Positions 9,300-19,146 of a stretch of DNA of 64,000 bases are shown in pieces. The position numbers and the translations under genes were made by a program. The DNA is from Pseudonocardiaceae bacterium (lineage in GTDB: Bacteria; Actinomycetota; Actinomycetes; Mycobacteriales; Pseudonocardiaceae). The notes under the pieces were generated by a model that was given only the letters and a program-made list of their open reading frames with translations, was not told the origin of the DNA and did not search any database. The DNA lies in contig WHSZ01000005.1 in NCBI GenBank assembly GCA_009379845.1, forward strand, positions 1-64,000, read 5' to 3'. Each line of letters opens with the position of its first letter. Within the stretch, counting starts at the first letter, position 1.

Positions 9300-9320
9300 C
9301 ACCCAAAAAGACTCACGAGC
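9273..9320. terminator. Bidirectional hairpin between convergent genes; copy of a dispersed palindromic repeat
   Basis: 16-bp perfect arms GCTCGTGAGTCTTTTT / AAAAAGACTCACGAGC around CGGTGTTATAGCACCC. Confidence 0.85.
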
Positions 9321-10347
9321 TTTCGCGGATGACGAGGTCGGTTGGCAGTAGTACCGACGGAGGCAGCGGGTCCTCGCCAGCCAGCTGGGCGAGCAATCGC
9401 CAGACGGTGGTACTACCAAGCTCCTCGATCGGCTGGCGCACCGTGGTCAGCTGCGGCGTCGCCGACGTGGCCAGCACCGAGTCGTCGAAGCCGACCACCG
9501 CCACATCGTCCGGGATGCGCCGCCCGTGGGCGAGCAACGTGCGCATCGCGCCGACCGCGATGATGTCCGCGGCCGCGAACACCCCGTCCAGATCGGGCTT
9601 GCGTTCGAGCAACTCGGCCATCGCGGTGGCCCCGCCCTGCACGGTGAAATCGCTGTGCACCTCTCCCCCCGCGACCAGGTTCGCCTCCGCGAGCCCCCGC
9701 CGCCAGCCGACCAGCCGGTCGATACCCACAGCCATATCCGACGGGCCCGCGATGGTGGCGATCCGCGTCCGCCCCGTTGAGATCAGGTGCCGCGCGGCGA
9801 GCAGGCCACCGGTGAAGTTGTCCGAGTCGACATACGGGACGTTGGCGCCGCTCAGCGGGCGCCCGACCACGACCACCGGCAACCCGGCGGCCACCAGCCG
9901 TTGTGGCAACGGATCGCGGCCGTGCAGGCTGACCACCAGCGCGCCGTCCACGTGCCCGCCACACAGGTAGTGCTCGAGCTGCTCGCCGTCGTCCTCCTGG
10001 TTCATTGTCAGCACCAGTTGACGCCGACTACCGCTCATCCCGGCGTAAATTCCGCGGAGCACGCCCGCGAAGAACGGATCACTGAACACCCGATCGCCGT
10101 GCTCGGACACCACCAGCGCGATCGAGTTGGTCCGCCTGCTCGCCAGGCTGCGGGCTGCCTCGTTCGGTACGTAGCCGAGACTCTCGATGGCGCGGTTCAC
10201 CGCACGGCGCGCCCGCTCGCTGACGCCAGGCGAATCATTGACAACCCGGGAGACGGTTGAGCGGGAAACTCCCGCTACCCGGGCAACCTCCTCCAGCGTC
10301 GGCGCGACACGTTCCTCGACGGCCGCCGCATCACCTGGTTCGGTCAT
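9313..10347 (-). CDS. cebR: LacI-family repressor, CebR-like
   Basis: 'PTLEEVARVAGVSRSTVSRVVNDSPGVSERARRAVNRAIESLGYVPNEAARSLASRRT' LacI HTH; linked to cellobiose-type ABC operon and a CebR-like box. Confidence 0.8.
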   Translation of the reverse strand: MTEPGDAAAVEERVAPTLEEVARVAGVSRSTVSRVVNDSPGVSERARRAVNRAIESLGYVPNEAARSLASRRTNSIALVVSEHGDRVFSDPFFAGVLRGIYAGMSGSRRQLVLTMNQEDDGEQLEHYLCGGHVDGALVVSLHGRDPLPQRLVAAGLPVVVVGRPLSGANVPYVDSDNFTGGLLAARHLISTGRTRIATIAGPSDMAVGIDRLVGWRRGLAEANLVAGGEVHSDFTVQGGATAMAELLERKPDLDGVFAAADIIAVGAMRTLLAHGRRIPDDVAVVGFDDSVLATSATPQLTTVRQPIEELGSTTVWRLLAQLAGEDPLPPSVLLPTDLVIRESS

Positions 10348-11768
10348 CACTCTCCCACCGCTCGCAGGCCGTTGCCGGCGATCACGCCCGAGTACCACAG
10401 CGCGCTCTGCTTCGGTGTCCGCCGCTGACTGGCGAAATCGACGTGCACCAAACCGAACCGTTTGGCATATCCTTCCGCCCACTCGAAGTTGTCCAGCAAC
10501 GACCAGTAAAAATAGCCGCGCAGGTCGACGTCGCGCTCGATGGCCGCGTGCGCCGCGCGTAAATGCGCGTCCAGAAAGCCGATCCGGTCGACGTCGTGCA
10601 CGATTCCGTCCGGCCCGGCTCTGTCCGGGTAAGCGGCACCGTTTTCGGTGATGTAGAGCGGAATCCGCGGATACTTCTCGTGCAGCGACACCAGCAGTTC
10701 GGTCAACCCCTCCGACGTTACCTCCCAGTCAACGTCGGTGCGCGGCAGGCCACGGCTCGGGAAGCTGACATGTTCGGCCCCAACCCACTCGGACGGCGGC
10801 CCGGAACGTTCGTCCGGCCGGCTGGACACGTGCAGATCCCGGTAGTAGTTCACTCCGAGCATATCTAGCGGTGCGGAAATCGTGCCGAGGTCGTCGGGCC
10901 GAACATGCTCGGCAAGGCCGAACGGCGCGAGGTCGGTGAGCACGTCGTCCGGGTAGCTGCCGAGCAACACCGGGGCGAGGAACATCCGGTTCTGCAAGCC
11001 GTCCACCTTCCGCGCCGTATCGAGATCGCCGGGATCACCGGGATCCGCGGCGTGCACCGGGAAGAGGTTGAGCGTCACGCCTGCGCTCGCGTGCGGCGCG
11101 TGCCGGCGGATCACGGCGGTGCCGAGGCCGTGCGCGAGCAGCAGGTGATGGGCGGCAGCCACCGCGGCTTCCGGTTCGGTCCGCCCGGGGGCGTGCCGGC
11201 CACGCGCGTAACCGAGGAACGCCGAGCACCAGGGCTCGTTCAACGTCGTCCAGTGCGGCACGCGATCACCCAGCCGCTGTAGCACCGTCTCGGCGTACTC
11301 GGCGAACCGGTAGGCGGTGTCCCGATTCACCCACCCGCCACGATCCTCGAGCACCTGCGGAAGGTCCCAGTGGTACAGCGTCGCACACGGCGTGATGTCG
11401 TGCCGGAGCAAGGTGTCCACCAGCCGCTGATAGAAGTCCATCCCCGCCGGGTTCGGCGCGCCGCCGTCCGGTCGCACCCTCGGCCACGCTATCGAGAACC
11501 GGTAGGCGCGCAACCCGAGATCGGTCATCAACCGGACGTCTTCGGCCATCCGCCGGTAGTGGTCGGCGCCCGGTTCACCCGTGTCCCCGTTCGTTACCGC
11601 ACCGGGCAGCCGGCAGAAGGTATCCCAGATGGACGGCGTGCGACCGTCCACAGTGGTGGCTCCCTCGATCTGAAACGCCGCCGTAGCCGCACCCCACACG
11701 AAACCGGGCGGGAACGGGAGCTCCGGCCGGGCCAGCGCGGGATCGGTTTCGTCAGGAAGTATGGACAC
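10347..11768 (-). CDS. GH1 beta-glucosidase
   Basis: 'FPPGFVWGAATAAFQIEGA', 'TLNEPWCSAFLGY', 'PLYITENGAAY', 'GYFYWSLLDNFEWAEGYAKRFGLVHVDF'. Confidence 0.93.
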   Translation of the reverse strand: MSILPDETDPALARPELPFPPGFVWGAATAAFQIEGATTVDGRTPSIWDTFCRLPGAVTNGDTGEPGADHYRRMAEDVRLMTDLGLRAYRFSIAWPRVRPDGGAPNPAGMDFYQRLVDTLLRHDITPCATLYHWDLPQVLEDRGGWVNRDTAYRFAEYAETVLQRLGDRVPHWTTLNEPWCSAFLGYARGRHAPGRTEPEAAVAAAHHLLLAHGLGTAVIRRHAPHASAGVTLNLFPVHAADPGDPGDLDTARKVDGLQNRMFLAPVLLGSYPDDVLTDLAPFGLAEHVRPDDLGTISAPLDMLGVNYYRDLHVSSRPDERSGPPSEWVGAEHVSFPSRGLPRTDVDWEVTSEGLTELLVSLHEKYPRIPLYITENGAAYPDRAGPDGIVHDVDRIGFLDAHLRAAHAAIERDVDLRGYFYWSLLDNFEWAEGYAKRFGLVHVDFASQRRTPKQSALWYSGVIAGNGLRAVGE

Positions 11769-11770
11769 GG

Positions 11771-12649
11771 CTATCCCTTCACAGCGCCTTGCATGATCCC
11801 GGCTACGAACTGCCGGCCGAGTACGATGAACACGATCAGAACCGGAATGGTGGCCAGGGTCGTTCCGGCCAGCACGAGTGAGTAGTCGACGAAATAGCCG
11901 CTCTGCAGTTTCTCGAGGGCAACCTGAATCGTGGGGTTATCCGCGTTCAGCACCACCAGCGGCCAGAGGAAATCGTTCCACGACGTCATGAACGTGAACA
12001 TGGCCAGAAACGCCGCCGCCGGCCGTACCGCGGGCAGGCAGACGTGCCAGAACACCCTGATCATGCTGCAGCCGTCCACCCGTGCCGCTTCGATCAATTC
12101 GTACGGCACGGCCTGCACGGTGTACTGGCGCATCCAGAACACCCCGATCGCGGTAACCAGGTTCGGCACGATCACCGCCTGCAATTGGTTCGCCCAGCCG
12201 AACTCGGACATCGCCATGTAGAGCGGAATGATGCCGAGCTGGGTCGGCACCGCGAGGGTGGCCACCACGAACACGAACAAGACGTTGCGGCCACGAAAGC
12301 GGAGCTTGGCGAACGCGAATCCGGCCAACGTGGAAAAGAACACCGTGGAGAACGCCACCGTGCTGGAAACGAGCACGCTGTTGCCGAGCGCTTTCCAGAA
12401 CGGCGACAGCTCGAAGGCCCGCTGCGCGTTGGCCAGGAAGTTCCCGCCGGGAATGAGCGGCGGTATCCGTTCGGTGAGCATCGAGTTGTCCCGGCTTGCC
12501 ACCAGGAATGACCAGTAAAACGGGAAAGCCGAACCGAGCACGAAGGCGATGAGCAGCCCGTAGATCCAGAAACTCGCCCGCCCCAGCCGACCGCCGGCGC
12601 CGTTACCCGCTCGCGCGCGTCGCGGGAAGGGCAATCCGATCGTCGTCAT
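11771..12649 (-). CDS. Carbohydrate ABC transporter permease (CebG-like)
   Basis: MalG-type EAA loop 'YELIEAARVDGCSMIRVFWHVCLPAVRPA'; multiple TM. Confidence 0.85.
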   Translation of the reverse strand: MTTIGLPFPRRARAGNGAGGRLGRASFWIYGLLIAFVLGSAFPFYWSFLVASRDNSMLTERIPPLIPGGNFLANAQRAFELSPFWKALGNSVLVSSTVAFSTVFFSTLAGFAFAKLRFRGRNVLFVFVVATLAVPTQLGIIPLYMAMSEFGWANQLQAVIVPNLVTAIGVFWMRQYTVQAVPYELIEAARVDGCSMIRVFWHVCLPAVRPAAAFLAMFTFMTSWNDFLWPLVVLNADNPTIQVALEKLQSGYFVDYSLVLAGTTLATIPVLIVFIVLGRQFVAGIMQGAVKG

Positions 12650-13653
12650 TGTTCCTCCCCGGTTGACGCGAGCCGCCGGGTGAGTGCGAAATTGATCAGT
12701 GCGACGAGAATGATGATCACGAAGAGCGCCCATGCGATCGCAGACGCGTAGCCGAAGTCCTGATCCTCGAACGCCGATTGGTACATGTACAGCGTGATCG
12801 TCTGGAACTGGTTGGTCGAACCCCCGTTGTTCGAACCTGGCATCGCGTCGAACAGCTTTGGCTCGGTGAATATCTGCAGGCCACCGATCGTCGACGTGAC
12901 CACGACAAAGATCAGTGTCGGGCGCAGCAACGGCAGGGTGATGCTGAAGAACCGCCGGATGGCCCCCGCTCCGTCCACGATCGCGGCCTCGTACAACTCC
13001 TTCGGAATCGCGTGCATGGCGGCCAGCACGATCAGCGCGTTATAACCGGTCCACCGCCAGTTCACCATCACAGCGATCGCCACGTGGCTGGCGAACCGGT
13101 TGGCCTGCCAGTCGATCCTTTCCAGCCCGAACGTTTCCAGGATCCCGTTCACCAGGCCGAATTTCGGCCCGAACAGGTTGGCGAAGATGATGCCGAGCGC
13201 AACGAGGCTGGCCACGTACGGCATTAGAATGCCCACCCGCCAACCGGTTGGTCCACGCAGCCGGGTGTTGAGCATCGCGGCGAGCAATATCGCGATGATG
13301 ATCTGGGGAATGCTGGAGAGCAGGAAGATGCTGACGGTGTTGACCAGCGTCCGCCAGAACTGCGGATCGCTGAACAGCAGCACGTAGTTTTCCAGCCCGA
13401 CGAACGACGGGCTGTCCTCGATCAATTCCCAGTCGAACAGCGATACGTAGGCCGTGTACAGCAGCGGGAACAGCCCGACGATGCCGAAAATAATGAAGAA
13501 CGGGGCGACATAGAGATACGGGGAATACTTGAAATCCCACCGGGAGAGCCGATCCCGAAACGAGATCCCTGGCGGTGGCACTCGCCCACCGGAGACACGC
13601 TGTGCGGCGGACTCTTGCTTGCCGCTGCTCGCAGTGTCGAGATCGGCGGTCAC
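12646..13653 (-). CDS. Carbohydrate ABC transporter permease (CebF-like)
   Basis: 'KELYEAAIVDGAGAIRRFFSITLPLLRPTLIFV' EAA loop; GTG start at 13653. Confidence 0.85.
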   Translation of the reverse strand: MTADLDTASSGKQESAAQRVSGGRVPPPGISFRDRLSRWDFKYSPYLYVAPFFIIFGIVGLFPLLYTAYVSLFDWELIEDSPSFVGLENYVLLFSDPQFWRTLVNTVSIFLLSSIPQIIIAILLAAMLNTRLRGPTGWRVGILMPYVASLVALGIIFANLFGPKFGLVNGILETFGLERIDWQANRFASHVAIAVMVNWRWTGYNALIVLAAMHAIPKELYEAAIVDGAGAIRRFFSITLPLLRPTLIFVVVTSTIGGLQIFTEPKLFDAMPGSNNGGSTNQFQTITLYMYQSAFEDQDFGYASAIAWALFVIIILVALINFALTRRLASTGEEQ

Positions 13654-13724
13654 CTGAACCTCCCCTCTGCCGGATACTGCCCGGTGCGGGACGGGCACGC
13701 GTGCCCGTCCCGCACCCCTCCCCC

Positions 13725-15020
13725 TTACCTCGCGATCTTCTCGGCGTCCGCGACGACCTTGTCCCAGGCCTGTTGCGGCGGCGTCCCTTGCTCGACGGAC
13801 GCCAGCGCCGGGGCGATCACGTTTTCCTGGATTTTCCCGTCACCCGGGCCCTTGTACTGCGCCTCGGTCACCTTCCGGGCTTGGTCCGCGAACAGCTGCC
13901 CCATCTTGACCCCACCGAAGTATTCGCTTGTGGTGTCCAGCAATTCCTTCGATTCGAGCGCCTTCACCTGACTCGGGAACGTGCCCTTCGCCAGGAACGC
14001 CTTCATCTGCTGTTCCGGCGCGGTCAGCCAAGCGGCCAACGCGGCGGCTTCCTCGGGGTGCTCGCTCTGCTGCGGAACGGTAAGGAACGAGCCACCCCAG
14101 TTACCGCCACCGCCGGGGAACGCGTCGGTTACCGCCCAGTTGCCGTTGTTCCCCGGTCCGGCGCTCTCCTCGACAACGCCGAGCATCCAGGACGGGCAGG
14201 TCTTGGTAGCGAACGAACCGGACTTGAAGCCACTGGTCCATTCGTTACTGAAGGCGACGAGTCCCGCCGACTGCCCGCGATCAACGGCCGCGGTGACCTG
14301 CTGCCAGTTCTGCCTGATCCGCGGGTTGGTTTCGATCGTGAGCTTGTCGTCCCGGTTGAAGTACCCGACATCCAGCTGGTTCTGCATGGCGTTGAAGATC
14401 TGCGCGGACGAATCGAACCAGGCAACCTTGTCCGTTGCCCGCACGAACTTATCGCCTGCCGCGAAGTAGCTGTCCCATGTCTCGAACAACGGCTTGACGG
14501 CCTCCGGGTCGGAGGGCAATCCGGCCGCCTTGAACAGATCCTTGCGGTAGCACATAGCCAGCGGACCGATGTCCGTGCCATATCCGATCAAGCTGCCGTC
14601 CTTGGCCTTTCCGGCCTGATATTTCCAGTCCAGCCATCGATCGGCCGTCACGTTCTTCGGCCCGATCTCCTCGAGGTTGTGGAACAGGCTCGACTTCGCG
14701 AGCACGTCGGAGATGTGCCCCTCTTCAACGGCTTGAACGTCGTCCAACCCGGATCCGGAGCCCAGTTTGGTGAACAGGGTCTGGTGATACGGCCCGCCCT
14801 CACCGGTCTTGTGGTGGGTGATCTTGATGTTCGGGTGCGCGGCCTCGTACTCGGTGAGCAGTTTCTCGTACCCGAATTCGGTGAACGTCCCGATAGTGAG
14901 CTCGATCTGCCCGCCATTTTCGGCCGAGTCGCCGCCGGAACCTCCACAGGCGGCCACGAGCATGGTGGCCCCGGCCAACGCCGCCGTGCGGGTGAATACC
15001 CGTCTTCGCTGTTGTCGCAC
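13725..15020 (-). CDS. Extracellular solute-binding lipoprotein (CebE-like)
   Basis: Lipobox signal 'AGATMLVAACGGSGG'; 'LTIGTFTEFGYEKLLTEYEAAHPNIKITHH' SBP family 1. Confidence 0.87.
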   Translation of the reverse strand: MRQQRRRVFTRTAALAGATMLVAACGGSGGDSAENGGQIELTIGTFTEFGYEKLLTEYEAAHPNIKITHHKTGEGGPYHQTLFTKLGSGSGLDDVQAVEEGHISDVLAKSSLFHNLEEIGPKNVTADRWLDWKYQAGKAKDGSLIGYGTDIGPLAMCYRKDLFKAAGLPSDPEAVKPLFETWDSYFAAGDKFVRATDKVAWFDSSAQIFNAMQNQLDVGYFNRDDKLTIETNPRIRQNWQQVTAAVDRGQSAGLVAFSNEWTSGFKSGSFATKTCPSWMLGVVEESAGPGNNGNWAVTDAFPGGGGNWGGSFLTVPQQSEHPEEAAALAAWLTAPEQQMKAFLAKGTFPSQVKALESKELLDTTSEYFGGVKMGQLFADQARKVTEAQYKGPGDGKIQENVIAPALASVEQGTPPQQAWDKVVADAEKIAR

Positions 15021-15066
15021 TGAAACCCCTCATTGGGTCGTCATGGATACGGAGCGATCGCGTTGA

Positions 15067-15082
15067 TTGGGAGCGCTCCCAA
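15067..15082. promoter_or_regulatory. CebR-like operator TTGGGAGCGCTCCCAA
   Basis: Perfect 16-bp palindrome upstream of SBP gene; core TGGGAGCGCTCCCA equals the Streptomyces CebR box as I remember it. Confidence 0.85.
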
Positions 15083-15230
15083 CATAGAGAGTGTGATCCT
15101 GGCCATCACGGGTGTCAAGAAGCCGTTTTCGTGCGTTATCTGCGCTGGCAAAACGGCAAACTCGGCGAAATCGGCCTCGTCGAATTGGGGAGCGCTCTCA
15201 TCAACGATGATTCAGGATGGAGGAAATCGC

Positions 15231-15253
15231 ACACAGAAGATGTCCTTCTGTGT
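15231..15253. promoter_or_regulatory. Inverted repeat in abiE promoter region
   Basis: ACACAGAAG-ATGTC-CTTCTGTGT, perfect 9-bp arms, ~46 bp upstream of AbiEi start. Confidence 0.6.
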
Positions 15254-15298
15254 ACACTTTCCTGCGAACCGTCAGCACGATGCCAGGAGGTGAACGCG

Positions 15299-15880
15299 GT
15301 GGGTATGCCCGACGGTCTGCCAAACACTTTCACCCACCGGGAAGCCGAGCAGCGAGGCGTGTCCGACCGGCGGCTGTACGCGTTGCGCGACGCCGGTGCT
15401 GTCGAGCCGATCGGGCGTGGTTTGTATCGTCGTGCGGACGCCAGCGAGCTTGCAGATGTCGATCTGCTGGAGATCGCCTTCCGGGCACCCGAGGCAATAC
15501 TGTGCCTGGCCAGCGCGTTGGCTAGGCACGGTTTAACCGATCTCATCCCGCCGGCGATCGACGTCGCTCTCCCTCGTGGTCGACGCCGGCCAGCCACTCA
15601 GGCGACGGTTTCCTGGCATGTGTTCGCACGGGAAACCTTCCACATCGGGCGCGACGATCTTCCCGTGGATGCGCAGACTTCGATCGGGATCTACGACGCA
15701 CAACGCTGCATCATCGACGCCTTTCGGCTACGGCATCGGGAAGGCCCGGAACTGGCGCACACGGCGCTACGCCGTTGGCTGACTCGTCCTGGTGCGCAAC
15801 CGGCGAGCCTGCTGGATATGGCGCGCCAGTTTCCGCGTGCCGAACCCGCGTTGCGGAAAGCATTGGAAATACTGCTGTGA
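15299..15880 (+). CDS. abiEi: Type IV TA antitoxin, AbiEi family
   Basis: 'TFTHREAEQRGVSDRRLYALRDAGAVEPIGRGLYRRADA' AbiEi N-terminal wHTH; AGGAGG at 15285 before GTG 15299; overlaps nucleotidyltransferase gene. Confidence 0.85.
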   Translation: MGMPDGLPNTFTHREAEQRGVSDRRLYALRDAGAVEPIGRGLYRRADASELADVDLLEIAFRAPEAILCLASALARHGLTDLIPPAIDVALPRGRRRPATQATVSWHVFARETFHIGRDDLPVDAQTSIGIYDAQRCIIDAFRLRHREGPELAHTALRRWLTRPGAQPASLLDMARQFPRAEPALRKALEILL

Positions 15881-16776
15881 GCCGTTCTCGGCCAACCCGA
15901 GCCACCCTGGCGGGTCGGCGTTACCTTGATCTGCAGAACCTCGCGCGTCGCACCCAACGGCCGACCGACGAGCTTCTGCAGCTCTATGCCCTGGAAGGCT
16001 TCCTCGCGCGGCTGACGGTGTCCCCGTTCGCCGATCAACTTGTTCTCAAAGGCGGCGTACTTATGGCTGCCTTCGATGCACGCCGGCCTACCAGGGATGT
16101 AGATCTCCAAGCGCAATCGATGTCCAACGGCGTGGACGAGGTGCTCTCGGTAGCCTGTGCCATCGCCGCGATCAAGCTCGAGGACGGGCTCGACTTCGAC
16201 ACCGAATCCGCCGCCGCGGACACCATTCGTGACGAGGACACCTACAGCGGAGTTCGGGTCACGATCCCGGGATCGTTAGCCACCGCTCGGCTCACACTCC
16301 ATGTTGATCTCAACGTCGGTGATCCCGTCCATCCCGCCCCGGAACGGGTAGCCCTTCCCCGGCTGCTCGACGGCCCGCCCATCGAGCTGATCGGGTACCC
16401 GCTCCCCATGGTGCTTGCGGAAAAGATCGTGACCGCCGTCGAACGCGGTGAAGCGAACACCCGATGGCGCGACTTCGCCGACATCTATCTGATCGCCGGA
16501 CAGCACACCATCAAGGCCAGCGATCTCACCGATGCGATCACGACCGTCGCTGCCTATCGCGACGTTGTCGTCGCACCGCTTCGCGGATCACTGCCCCGAT
16601 ATGCCGAGCTCGCGCAGTCCCGATGGGCGGCCTGGCGCCGGCGGCAACGCCTCGACGCCCTGTTACCCACCCGATTCGCGGACGTTCTCGAGACCGCTAC
16701 CGCGCTCGCCGATCCGATCCTGAGCGACGCCAATACCGGCGCCGAGTGGCATCCCGCGGCCCGTGAGTGGCGCTAG
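15877..16776 (+). CDS. abiEii: Nucleotidyltransferase toxin, AbiEii/AbiGii family
   Basis: 'QLVLKGGVLMAAFDARRPTRDVDLQAQ' (KGG...R.T.D.D) and 'YPLPMVLAEKIVTAVERGEANTRWRDFADIYLIA'. Confidence 0.9.
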   Translation: MSRSRPTRATLAGRRYLDLQNLARRTQRPTDELLQLYALEGFLARLTVSPFADQLVLKGGVLMAAFDARRPTRDVDLQAQSMSNGVDEVLSVACAIAAIKLEDGLDFDTESAAADTIRDEDTYSGVRVTIPGSLATARLTLHVDLNVGDPVHPAPERVALPRLLDGPPIELIGYPLPMVLAEKIVTAVERGEANTRWRDFADIYLIAGQHTIKASDLTDAITTVAAYRDVVVAPLRGSLPRYAELAQSRWAAWRRRQRLDALLPTRFADVLETATALADPILSDANTGAEWHPAAREWR

Positions 16777-16801
16777 GGCATCTGAACAGCGGATTACACA
16801 G

Positions 16802-18340
16802 ATGTCGAGGTGGACGACTACCGTCGGCGAGGTGGAGTACGACGAGCCGGCCGGCGTCGAAACGGTTGACGAGGGGCTTGCCAGGCGCATGAAGGCGCTG
16901 GCCTGCACCGCGCCGCTGCACGACCTGGACAACCGAAAAACCCGGCTGGACTGGGCGGACGCCAGCGATTACCAGATGGCCGAGATCGCCCTGCAGGCGA
17001 TCGATCAGGTCACTATCGCGATGGACTTCGACCGCGGAGCCAACCACGAGCAGGTGGTCGCCAGGCTGTGCCCGTTCATCGCCACACAGGTACCGGATCG
17101 CGACCACGACGAGCACGAGCGGGTGGCCCGCTGGGTGCTGGACAATCTGATCAACGTGGGCAGCGTGGACCGCGGTTTCCAGGCCGTCTACGGCACGTTC
17201 GGCGGGGCCGGCGAGTACCAGCGGCGCTCGTTCGACTTCAAGTTGCTGGTGGAACTGGTCTCCGGCGAGGGCGACGTCTACCTGCGAGCCACCGACGAGG
17301 CGATCAACGTGCTGGTCGGCGCGCTGGACACGGACGTCGAGTCCGCGCAGATCGCGGCCGAGGTGAAGCTGGAGAACCTGATCAAACGCGGCCGGCTTTC
17401 GGACGCCAGGCTGGCGGCCGAGCAGGCCCGCTACCGCACCGTGCAGTACGCGGACACGTTGCGCCGCAAGCTGGAAGCCACCAGGCGGGACGTGCGCGCG
17501 GTGGACTGGGAACGCGAGGTACCGGACCTGATCGACGAGGCGCTCCGGCACATCGAAGACCGATTCCGCGCGGAGAACGCGATCCTGAACAACATCACCA
17601 CCGCGCGCGACGACGCCGAGGAACTCGATCGCAAGCATCGCGCCGCGCAGCTGGTGGACATCGTGAAGGACTGCATCCGCCGGCACACCCAGTTGCAGGC
17701 CCGGCTACAGGATGCCGGCGAGACGTTTCGCACCGAACAGGACCGGCAGCAGTTCTCCGCACCGGCCCGGCGCGCCACCATCGACCTGTTCGGCCAGTTG
17801 CTGGTGCCCAGCCTCGACCTACCGCTGGCCGACGCGTCGAATCCGACCGGCGTGTTCTTCGGCGCGGCCGCGGGCATCGATCCGCCGAGCGTGCCAGGGC
17901 TGACCGGGCTGGTTGAGATGCTGCTGGTCCCATCGCAGGATCGGGAACACCTCGGGGACGAGATCACCGAACCGGATCTCGCTCCGCTGCCCGATCCGGA
18001 CCGGTACTCCGAATGGCAATGGCGCACATCTGATTCGTTGCTGGATCTGGCGGAGGCTCCGCGCAGGCTCTCCGGACTGCTCGCTTCGGCACGGGAGATC
18101 GATCCGGACCTGGCCGGATTGGTGGCGTTGCGCGTAGTGCACGCGTACGGCCCGGAGGTGGGTACCGCCATCCGGCACGGTGACCAGCAGCTGCTGATCG
18201 CCGTCGACGACGGCACCGAACTCGTCGACGAGCAGTTCGGCGGGACGGACCTGCTGGTGGCCTCCGCGCACGTGGCCCGCGCCGGCGAAGCTGTCGAGGA
18301 GCTGGCTACGCTGTCCACAGAGGACGAAGAGGTGGCATGA
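16802..18340 (+). CDS. JetA/MksF-like (kleisin-type) subunit of a Wadjet-like system
   Basis: First gene of a translationally coupled four-gene operon with KITE-like, SMC-like and TOPRIM-nuclease-like genes; helical 'LRRKLEATRRDVRAVDWEREVPDLIDEALRHIEDRFRAENAILNNIT'. Assignment mainly contextual. Confidence 0.55.
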   Translation: MSRWTTTVGEVEYDEPAGVETVDEGLARRMKALACTAPLHDLDNRKTRLDWADASDYQMAEIALQAIDQVTIAMDFDRGANHEQVVARLCPFIATQVPDRDHDEHERVARWVLDNLINVGSVDRGFQAVYGTFGGAGEYQRRSFDFKLLVELVSGEGDVYLRATDEAINVLVGALDTDVESAQIAAEVKLENLIKRGRLSDARLAAEQARYRTVQYADTLRRKLEATRRDVRAVDWEREVPDLIDEALRHIEDRFRAENAILNNITTARDDAEELDRKHRAAQLVDIVKDCIRRHTQLQARLQDAGETFRTEQDRQQFSAPARRATIDLFGQLLVPSLDLPLADASNPTGVFFGAAAGIDPPSVPGLTGLVEMLLVPSQDREHLGDEITEPDLAPLPDPDRYSEWQWRTSDSLLDLAEAPRRLSGLLASAREIDPDLAGLVALRVVHAYGPEVGTAIRHGDQQLLIAVDDGTELVDEQFGGTDLLVASAHVARAGEAVEELATLSTEDEEVA

Positions 18341-19137
18341 GCACGACGCAAGCGGTACGGGACGCCGAGTCTGCCGCTCGACTCGTGGCGCTCGGGATGC
18401 GCCAGAAACAACGCCCATCACGGGATGCCGTCTACACCGAACTGGTGCAGCGGTACGCCCAGGATGACGCCTTCAAGGAGCAGGTACACGCCGTCGCGGC
18501 CGGGCTCGGGCTGGTGGTGCTCGGCGTGACCATGCAGAGTGGCACGGTGCTGGCGTCCACGGAGGACTCGGTTTTTGAGATCAAGATGGACGAGTACGCG
18601 AAACGCTCGGCTATCGGCGGGAAGCGGAGCGCGGAGAAAGTCCTGCACGGCCTGATCCACCTCGCGGTCGCCGCGCTGGGCTTCCCGCGTCCGGATGATC
18701 TCGCCAACGAAACCTACGTCGGGCGGGTGTCCGTCGAGCAGGTGGACGGCGTGGTACGGGAAGCATGCCGGATGCTGGACGAGCGCGCGAAGCACGCCGA
18801 GGCGAACAACGATCCACTGGAGAGCGCCCCCGAATTGGAGCGTGCCTGGCGCGCCTACAGTCGCCGCCCAGCCACGGCGATCACCAAGGACGGCAGGCTG
18901 GCCGCGGACAGTACTCGCGGGATGATCACTAAAGCGATGCGTTTCCTTGCCGAGCAAGGATTCCTGACACATGTCAACAATGAAGAGGGCGGCACGTATC
19001 GAACCACGCCCCGCTACCAGATCCAGGTTCGAGAGCTGGCCGCGACCCGCGCCTTCGACGAATTGCTCGACCTGGGCGTGGTAGCCGTTGGCGACGGGAC
19101 CGGAAGCCTGCGCGCCGCCGAACCGGAAACGTTGTAG
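18337..19137 (+). CDS. JetB/MksE-like (KITE-type winged helix) subunit
   Basis: Small protein overlapping upstream stop (ATGA), directly before the SMC gene; 'GMITKAMRFLAEQGFLTHVNNEEGGTYRTTPRYQIQVRELA' wHTH-like C-terminus. Confidence 0.55.
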   Translation: MSTTQAVRDAESAARLVALGMRQKQRPSRDAVYTELVQRYAQDDAFKEQVHAVAAGLGLVVLGVTMQSGTVLASTEDSVFEIKMDEYAKRSAIGGKRSAEKVLHGLIHLAVAALGFPRPDDLANETYVGRVSVEQVDGVVREACRMLDERAKHAEANNDPLESAPELERAWRAYSRRPATAITKDGRLAADSTRGMITKAMRFLAEQGFLTHVNNEEGGTYRTTPRYQIQVRELAATRAFDELLDLGVVAVGDGTGSLRAAEPETL

Positions 19138-19146
19138 GAGCACTGG

